DNA of 7,719 nucleotides from Thermoplasmata archaeon (GTDB lineage: Archaea > Thermoplasmatota > DTKX01 > GCA-020343715), in NCBI GenBank assembly GCA_020343715.1, contig CP070808.1, positions 143,137-150,855 on the forward strand, written 5' to 3'. Of this stretch, positions 1-4,866 are shown piece after piece. Both the position numbers and the translations under genes were made by a program. Every line of letters begins with the position of its first letter. Position 1 is the stretch's first letter. The notes under the pieces are model-generated. The model did not search any database. It was not told the DNA's origin and saw only the letters and a list, made by a program, of their open reading frames with translations.

Positions 1-427
1 TGGGCTCTATGCCCTCATCCCGGAGCATCCGGTCCATTTGACCCCTTATGATGTCCCGGACCTCCCGGTACTTCTCGACGCCCTGGCCCATGGGGTCCTC
101 CAGGTCCCAGTCCTCAGCGTCGTCGAGCCAAGTGGCGGGGCAGTACCGCTGGGCGTCGCAGCCCATGATGAAGACCCTGTCGGCCTCATCGAGCATCTCC
201 TTCGTCAGCTGCGCGGGCCGCTGGTCCGAGACGTCGATGCCCAGCTCGGCCATCACCTGCACGGCCTTGGGGGCCACCTGGTCCGCCGCCATCGTGCCTG
301 CGCTGACTGCTTCGATCCGGTCACCGCCCATGGCACGGGCGAAGCCCTCGGCCATCTGGCTTCGGCACGAGTTGCCGACGCACACGAAGAGTAGGCGGAG
401 GGGAGTGTTAGAGGACCTATTAGACAC
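1..427 (-). CDS. arsC: ArsC-type arsenate reductase / low-molecular-weight phosphatase fold protein, 3' end outside window
   Basis: The reverse strand reads open for 142 codons from a GTG at 427 to the window edge. Residues 16-22 form the CX5R phosphate-binding loop (CVGNSCR), followed by SQMAEG, as in thioredoxin-coupled ArsC. C90 and C96 lie in an MGC...CP segment matching the resolving cysteines of that family, and D111-P112 sits where the general-acid Asp-Pro is expected. The known family role is reduction of cytoplasmic arsenate to arsenite through a C16-C90-C96 disulfide relay. Pairing with thioredoxin is inferred. Family members are about 130-140 residues, so only a few C-terminal residues should be missing. 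GTG 427 is the only plausible in-frame start; a TATA element lies 26 bases upstream, which suggests a leaderless mRNA. No other ars gene is visible. A protein-tyrosine phosphatase role is the main alternative, but the extra cysteine pair favours ArsC. Confidence 0.88.
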   Translation of the reverse strand, partial: MSNRSSNTPLRLLFVCVGNSCRSQMAEGFARAMGGDRIEAVSAGTMAADQVAPKAVQVMAELGIDVSDQRPAQLTKEMLDEADRVFIMGCDAQRYCPATWLDDAEDWDLEDPMGQGVEKYREVRDIIRGQMDRMLRDEGIEP

Positions 428-445
428 AATCAGGACAACTGTGTT

Positions 446-460
446 TTTTTATATTTCACC
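446..460 (-). promoter_or_regulatory. Archaeal BRE/TATA promoter of the arsC-like gene
   Basis: On the minus strand this reads GGTGAAATATAAAAA, a purine-rich BRE-like flank followed by a TATA box. The first T of TATAAA is at 453, so initiation about 26 bases downstream falls on or next to the GTG start codon at 427. The element lies in the 83-base gap after the stop of the large upstream gene. The arsC-like gene therefore probably has its own promoter and a leaderless transcript. Confidence 0.65.
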
Positions 461-510
461 CCTTCGCCTGACCTGTCCATACAGGGATGCACGGAACGGT
501 CGGACTACCA

Positions 511-3500
511 TCATTCCGGAGTAAGGTGGTTCGGGAAGACGCGGACTGACCTCCCGTCGCGACGGGTCTCCAACTGCCCCTCCTTCTTCATCCTTCTGAT
601 GTGGTAGGAGACCAGCTGCTTCGAGGAGCCCAGGTGCTTGGCGATCTCCTTTTGGGTCATGCCCGGGTGCTCCCTGATGGTCTTGGCGATGGTCAGCTGG
701 AGGGACATGGGCTCCACCTCGCTGGCGGAGGGTCCTCCGTTGTTGGCGAAGTAGCGCTTGTAGATGCCGTCCTGCTTCGCCCTGATGAACTCCTGGCGCT
801 CCAGCATCGACAGGTGATAGGTGACGGTACCGTTGGTCAGCTTGAACTGGTCCTTGATGGCCGAGTAGTTGACGCCAGGGTTCTGGCACACGAACTCGTA
901 TATCCGGCCACGGACGAAGTGGTCCATCACCTTCTCCCGCTTTATCTTGGTGTAGAGGGGCACGAGTATGAGGCCCAGGAGAGCCACGCGGCCCACCTCG
1001 GTCATGAGGATGAGAATGATAGCCCCCGCGGTGATGGTGACCCCTGCTCCCACCTGCCTCGCCTCGCTCTCGGTCATCATCGGTTCCGCTGGCTCGGGTT
1101 GTACGACCCTTTGCATGTTGAACTCCAGTTGGGATATCTCAGAGTCGGACAGCAAGGCTCGGGCCACATCGTCATGGTAACCGGGGAAGCTGACGGTGAC
1201 GGCGACCGCGTCCCATGCCAACGGGACACCGCGGAACTCGAAGGTCCCCGCGGGACCGGTGACCGCCTCGAAGGTCCAGGTGCTCGATGCCGACCTGGAC
1301 AGGCGGACCGTCGCCCCCTCCAACGGCTTGCCCGAGGAGGCCCTCATCACCCTACCTGCCACGGTGGTCGCCTCGGAGTCCATAACGTCCAGCACCAGGT
1401 CGACGCTGACGGTGGCCCCTGAGGGGACCTCGATGATGTGGAAGGTGTTCTCGAAGCCCGAGAGGCTCGCCGACACGGACCACCGTCCCTCCAGGTCCTC
1501 GCCCACGAGGACGAAGGTGCCGTTGGCGTCGGTCACCACGTTCCAGGTGCCGCCGATGCGGACCACGGCGTTGGCCACGGGTGTCCCCTCGTTGTTGGTG
1601 ACGGCACCGTGGATCGTCTCCACCGACGTCACGTCCTCCTGCACCACCAGGTTGTACCAGGTCGTCCTTCCACCCTGGACGCTAGCCTCCATGGTTATCC
1701 CGTTGTAGCCCCCGGCCACGACGGACAGCTGGTACGGCTGGTCCGAGGTGGGCACCAGACGGAAGGCGTAGGACCCGTCGGTCCCCGTCGACGTGGTCTG
1801 CCTGAACGCCCCGCCCATCGAGAGCTGGACCTCGGCGCCTGCCAGAGGCTTCTCCCCCGAGGTCCTGACCGTGCCCAGCAGGTTGCCATGGTCGGCCCCC
1901 AGCGGGAGCGTCAGGTTCACCCAGTTGGTGGCCTCGGTCCATATGACGGCGTTGCGCGTGTTGCGTCCGTAACCGTCAGCAGTGGCCGTCAGGTCCATGT
2001 GGATGAACTCCTGGTTGGACAGGAGGGAGTAGAGGACGATCATGTAGTGACCGTCCATCGTGAGGGTGCTGCCAGTGCCCCGCTCTCCCACGAACGAGAC
2101 CATGGCCGCATCGATGGGGAATCCGTCCGGGTCCCTCACCCATCCCTCGATGACGGTCTGGGTCTTGGTGGCGGCCTCCAGGGTCAGTTCGACCGTCACC
2201 CTGCCACCACCCGCGGGTGGTTCGAGGGTGTGCTCAGCCGTCATGAAGTAGAAGTGCTCCACGCGGTAGGTGAAGGTCCCGCCATCCACCGGCAGGTCCG
2301 TGAACAAGAAGGTTCCGGTCTCGTCGGAGTGGGCGACGGCCATATGGCCATCGGTGTTCCACAGGGTGAGCCTGGCACCCGCCACTGGATCGGTCCCGTC
2401 GGTGATAGTTCCGTCCAACGTCATCCTCTTAGGGGCCTCGGCCTCCAGCTGGATGAATACAATGTTCGCCTGGTACTCCTGGAGGACCGTGTAGACCTCG
2501 GCCATAACGTACCCCTCGGCCATGATGGTGACCGTCGTGGTCACGCCCGGTGGGAGGTTATGGACCTGGAACGCACCGTTATCGTCGGTCCTCGTGGTCC
2601 ACAGGATGCCACCGGAGTTTATCATGACGGATGCGTGGGCCACGGGCAGGTCCGTGGATCCGTCGACGACCATTCCAGATAGGGTCACGGCGTTGCTCGC
2701 CCGGGTCATCCAGAGCGTCATGACGCCAGTGCCCCCGTTCTCGAGGTTGAACACACCCCGGGAGCTGGTGTGGCTCGTCTTCGTCGTGACCACGGTGACG
2801 TCGCCCTCCAGGTCGGGTCCCGTCAGCATGACCACCCCTGCGGAGTCTGTGACCTCCTGGACGTCCTTGCCCTCCAGGGACACGGACACTCCCGGGATCG
2901 GCTCCCCCGTCCATTCGCTAAGCACCTGGACGTAGAGGGTCTCAGGCCCTCCCTCGCCGGAGGTCATCATCATGAGGTCAACCTGGGCCATCCCAGGGTC
3001 GGGAATGAGCACTGCCATCATCACGTCCCCGTACCCGTCGAGGGACAGGCTCACGTTCCTGGTCCCCATCCTGCCCTCCATGAGGGCGGTGAAGCGACCT
3101 TCCAGGTCGGTGGTCCACCACGAAGGGTTCCCCTCTATCACCACGGTAACCCCCGGGAGGGGCAGGTGACGTCCGTCCAGCACCCTCCCTCGGACGAGCT
3201 CCATGGGGCTCTCTGGGGCCATGGTAAAATCTACAACGCTGGCCAGGCCAGACAGTACCGTGACCTGAGCGGTTTGGGTCAAGAATCCAGGGGCCTCCAC
3301 ATTGACAGTGTACGCCGTTTCCTTGGGTGGAACCTCCAGAATGGTGTAGCGCCCCTCGACATCGGTCACCGCCGCCAGGTCATGGTCGCCTTCTAGGTCC
3401 ACGACGACCAGGGCACCCTCTATGGCATCCCCGGTGAAGGACGTCACGGTGCCGGTCACGCTGCCAGGGACCACCTCGACCTCGACCAGGTAAACCGAGA

Positions 3501-3852
3501 AGGACATCTCGCCACCGTCCTCCAGGGAGTAGTCGAGGTTGGCCGTCAGATAACCCTTCTTGCTGAACACCAGGGTCCGGTCCCCGTCCAGGTCCGGCCC
3601 AGTCAGGGAGAAGAGGCCGTGATCGTCGGTGGGAACGCCCACCTGGGTGCCGTCCACGCGGACGAGCACGCCCTCGGCCGCCAACCCCCTCTCGTCGAAG
3701 ACGATCCCGCTCAAGGTCTCCTCGGCGGGCCCGGTTGACGCGGCGGTCAGGGCCAGGGGCGCGACCATGAGGATCAGGACCAGCAGAAGCACTGGAGCTC
3801 GACGCCGGCGTTCGAAGGGGGCAAGGTGTTGGGAGTGGGGTCTGTGGGACAT
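511..3852 (-). CDS. Membrane-anchored regulator: signal sequence, ten carboxypeptidase-regulatory-like repeats, TM region, tandem wHTH
   Basis: The product has 1113 residues. An Arg-rich N-terminus (15-18) precedes a hydrophobic stretch at about 19-39, read as a signal peptide or anchor. About ten beta-sandwich repeats of roughly 75-85 residues follow (46-913). Each opens with an (S/x)GxVxD-type strand, has a central G(A/V)xVx segment, then a TDxxGxF-type turn, and ends in an alternating hydrophobic strand, as in CarboxypepD_reg/prealbumin-like domains. A hydrophobic segment at about 933-966 ends in the basic TKIKREK. Residues about 978-1036 form one wHTH (recognition segment near NGTVTYHLSMLE) and about 1049-1107 a second (SSKQLVSYHIRRMKKEG). 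The predicted topology is ectodomain outside, DNA-binding domains inside, giving a one-component transmembrane transcription regulator. The ligand and target genes are unknown. The only cysteine is C989, in the first wHTH. The ATG at 3852 is chosen because an in-frame TAA lies upstream, GGTGA is spaced 7 bases away, and a TATA box lies about 55 bases further up. Confidence 0.9.
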   Translation of the reverse strand: MSHRPHSQHLAPFERRRRAPVLLLVLILMVAPLALTAASTGPAEETLSGIVFDERGLAAEGVLVRVDGTQVGVPTDDHGLFSLTGPDLDGDRTLVFSKKGYLTANLDYSLEDGGEMSFSVYLVEVEVVPGSVTGTVTSFTGDAIEGALVVVDLEGDHDLAAVTDVEGRYTILEVPPKETAYTVNVEAPGFLTQTAQVTVLSGLASVVDFTMAPESPMELVRGRVLDGRHLPLPGVTVVIEGNPSWWTTDLEGRFTALMEGRMGTRNVSLSLDGYGDVMMAVLIPDPGMAQVDLMMMTSGEGGPETLYVQVLSEWTGEPIPGVSVSLEGKDVQEVTDSAGVVMLTGPDLEGDVTVVTTKTSHTSSRGVFNLENGGTGVMTLWMTRASNAVTLSGMVVDGSTDLPVAHASVMINSGGILWTTRTDDNGAFQVHNLPPGVTTTVTIMAEGYVMAEVYTVLQEYQANIVFIQLEAEAPKRMTLDGTITDGTDPVAGARLTLWNTDGHMAVAHSDETGTFLFTDLPVDGGTFTYRVEHFYFMTAEHTLEPPAGGGRVTVELTLEAATKTQTVIEGWVRDPDGFPIDAAMVSFVGERGTGSTLTMDGHYMIVLYSLLSNQEFIHMDLTATADGYGRNTRNAVIWTEATNWVNLTLPLGADHGNLLGTVRTSGEKPLAGAEVQLSMGGAFRQTTSTGTDGSYAFRLVPTSDQPYQLSVVAGGYNGITMEASVQGGRTTWYNLVVQEDVTSVETIHGAVTNNEGTPVANAVVRIGGTWNVVTDANGTFVLVGEDLEGRWSVSASLSGFENTFHIIEVPSGATVSVDLVLDVMDSEATTVAGRVMRASSGKPLEGATVRLSRSASSTWTFEAVTGPAGTFEFRGVPLAWDAVAVTVSFPGYHDDVARALLSDSEISQLEFNMQRVVQPEPAEPMMTESEARQVGAGVTITAGAIILILMTEVGRVALLGLILVPLYTKIKREKVMDHFVRGRIYEFVCQNPGVNYSAIKDQFKLTNGTVTYHLSMLERQEFIRAKQDGIYKRYFANNGGPSASEVEPMSLQLTIAKTIREHPGMTQKEIAKHLGSSKQLVSYHIRRMKKEGQLETRRDGRSVRVFPNHLTPE
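1114..3717 (-). repeat. Ten tandem protein-level beta-sandwich repeats in the ectodomain
   Basis: Approximate repeat bounds in residues of the 1113-residue protein are 46-122, 129-211, 219-296, 305-382, 390-470, 477-558, 567-649, 656-737, 745-821 and 829-913. The copies are diverged, with no long identical DNA blocks. Copies 1 and 4 share the TGPDL(D/E)GD turn and a later LE(D/N)GG, and copy 9 has a related GEDLEG turn. Copies 2 and 5 share a VPP/LPP turn followed by T..TV...A.G(F/Y). This points to duplication from a small number of ancestral units. Bounds are by eye and may be off by several residues. Confidence 0.75.
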
Positions 3853-3859
3853 GGCTTCT

Positions 3860-3864
3860 TCACC
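3860..3864 (-). promoter_or_regulatory. Shine-Dalgarno site of the membrane regulator gene
   Basis: The minus strand reads GGTGA, complementary to the end of archaeal 16S rRNA, seven bases before the ATG at 3852. It supports this ATG over the out-of-frame ATG that lies a little further upstream. Confidence 0.6.
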
Positions 3865-3905
3865 CTGTCCAGCATGGACTGTGCTGGGCTCACATCCTCG
3901 GTCTG

Positions 3906-3917
3906 CTTATATATAAA
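3906..3917 (-). promoter_or_regulatory. TATA box of the membrane regulator gene
   Basis: The minus strand reads TTTATATATAAG, a strong archaeal TATA element. Initiation about 26 bases downstream would fall near 3888, giving a leader of about 35 bases that contains the GGTGA ribosome-binding site. The flanking sequence is much richer in A and T than the coding regions. Confidence 0.65.
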
Positions 3918-3934
3918 CCATTATACAGGCTTTG

Positions 3935-3953
3935 ACCTTGTTAAGGTACACCT
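3935..3953. promoter_or_regulatory. Candidate operator upstream of the membrane regulator promoter
   Basis: Two overlapping inverted repeats lie here: ACCTT-3 bases-AAGGT at 3935-3947, and AGGT-AC-ACCT at 3944-3953. Read toward the regulator gene, the second is AGGTGTACCT, which differs by one base from the AGGTGCACCT palindrome at 4701-4710. It ends 26 bases upstream of the TATA box, a position suited to an activator. Function is inferred from symmetry, position and recurrence only. Confidence 0.35.
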
Positions 3954-4070
3954 GCTGGCATATAGTGGTTTCCCCTTGGTTCTCCTCCATTGTCTGGTGT
4001 CAGTAACTATATGACCGTACCTTCTACCACGCTCCTCCAAACGCATGGGATTGGAATTTACTTATGGTCG

Positions 4071-4658
4071 TCACCAGACGCCAATGAGGAGAGCCAGGAC
4101 AGAAGCCGAGGCGATTCCGTAGACAAATCCGATTACCACCTCGATGGGCCTGTGACGTTCCAGCGCGAGCCGGGACCAGCCTATGGGGATTCCGACCAGG
4201 AACAGTGGTAAGGCGTAGGGTCCGTGGAGGATGGCCACCACAGTGCAACCCCCCGCCCACGCCGACACGTGACCGGAGATCTTGAACACCGAGGTGGCGG
4301 CAAGGGTCACCGCCGCCATGAGGAATAGGAGAATGGCCAGTCCGATCAGGTCCTCGGATGCCCCGATGAGGTGGAGGACGAGGAAACCCACGATGGAGCT
4401 GACGGTGGTGACGGCCAATGGGCGCAACCTGGCCCCTCTGTCGTATATGTGGATGTCATCCACCTTCCCCCGGCGGACCAGGCTAAGCGTGTAGAGGAGA
4501 GGGATGACGACGGTGAACCCAACGGCAACCGCTCCGTACAGGACCAGCTCAAGCAGGTCCTGCACGTAGGCGAGGCCCGCCAATAGGATGAAGAACGGGA
4601 CCGAAAGGTAGGGCGAGGTGATCCTCGAGATGTGGGCGGCAAGGGTCGTATCTGCCAC
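4071..4658 (-). CDS. PAP2-superfamily-like integral membrane phosphatase, divergent motifs
   Basis: This 195-residue, strongly hydrophobic protein has about six predicted membrane segments (roughly 18-32, 36-60, 81-100, 102-123, 140-158 and 172-193). PAP2 signature elements are recognisable in order: R74-x4-R79-P80 after a DDI segment, S128-G129-H130, and S162-R163-x5-H169-x3-E173. Canonical enzymes have KX6RP, PSGH and SRX5HX3D, so here the first Lys is replaced (Y72), the Pro before SGH is Ile, and the last Asp is Glu. The family removes phosphate from lipid phosphates or prenyl diphosphates at the membrane. The substrate here is unknown, and catalysis is likely but not assured. The GTG start at 4658 is used because an in-frame TAG lies just upstream and no other start is close downstream. 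The ribosome-binding site is weak (AGGGG only three bases before GTG). The gene diverges from the kinase gene. Confidence 0.72.
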   Translation of the reverse strand: MADTTLAAHISRITSPYLSVPFFILLAGLAYVQDLLELVLYGAVAVGFTVVIPLLYTLSLVRRGKVDDIHIYDRGARLRPLAVTTVSSIVGFLVLHLIGASEDLIGLAILLFLMAAVTLAATSVFKISGHVSAWAGGCTVVAILHGPYALPLFLVGIPIGWSRLALERHRPIEVVIGFVYGIASASVLALLIGVW

Positions 4659-4698
4659 TGGCCCCTAATGGTCGCCCATCTACTTGGGCCTTGCGAGT

Positions 4699-4712
4699 TT
4701 AGGTGCACCTAA
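4699..4712. promoter_or_regulatory. Perfect 14-bp palindrome, candidate operator
   Basis: TTAGGTGCACCTAA equals its own reverse complement over all 14 bases. It lies in the 208-base spacer between the divergent PAP2-like and kinase genes, 40 bases upstream of the shared TATA-like core relative to the kinase. For the PAP2-like gene it would fall in the transcribed leader. It is well suited to a dimeric regulator, possibly activating the kinase gene and blocking the other. The regulator is unknown; its core recurs with one change upstream of the membrane regulator gene. Confidence 0.5.
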
Positions 4713-4748
4713 CGTTCTGATTATCCCGCAGGGCACTGACGACGGCAT

Positions 4749-4762
4749 GTTTTTTATATCAC
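4749..4762. promoter_or_regulatory. AT-rich core promoter, possibly used in both directions
   Basis: The plus strand reads GTTTTTTATATCAC and the minus strand GTGATATAAAAAAC. Both contain a TATA-like element. Plus-strand initiation would fall near 4782, about 85 bases before the kinase ATG. Minus-strand initiation would fall near 4732, about 73 bases before the PAP2-like GTG. No better TATA box is seen in the spacer for either gene, though a weak GGATAATC on the minus strand near 4720 could serve the PAP2-like gene. Confidence 0.5.
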
Positions 4763-4866
4763 TAGCGAATGGTTTGATAGGGCCCCGCTTACAGAATTCA
4801 ATCGACCCTGTTAATCCCTCCCTGACGTGCGGGTGGACGGGGTCGGACAGCGTGACCCCAGACGCG

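Noticed and set aside
441..450. A run of seven T on the plus strand that could be an archaeal terminator
   Set aside because: No plus-strand gene ends before it. It is the A-rich tail of the minus-strand TATA element.
745..921. The first wHTH of the membrane regulator as an arsenic-sensing ArsR partner for the neighbouring ArsC
   Set aside because: The domain lacks the paired cysteines of ArsR metal sites (only C989 is present), and the arsC-like gene has its own promoter.
1438..2682. A long plus-strand frame of 414 codons opposite the membrane regulator, and similar antisense frames at 38-524, 601-1422, 2770-3396 and, opposite the kinase, at 4798-5784
   Set aside because: They are Gly/His/Val/Arg-rich shadows produced by GC-rich codon bias on the other strand. 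They show no domain character and lie opposite well-supported genes.
3907..3990. A 27-codon minus-strand frame beginning MEENQGETT
   Set aside because: It runs into the TATA box of the regulator gene and stops there. It has no ribosome-binding site and only a poor TATA-like element about 20 bases upstream, with no recognisable product.
3992..4079. Inverted 8-mers GTCTGGTG and CACCAGAC, 72 bases apart
   Set aside because: They are short, far apart and one lies in the stop region of the PAP2-like gene. There is no T-run, so a chance pair is more likely than a terminator.
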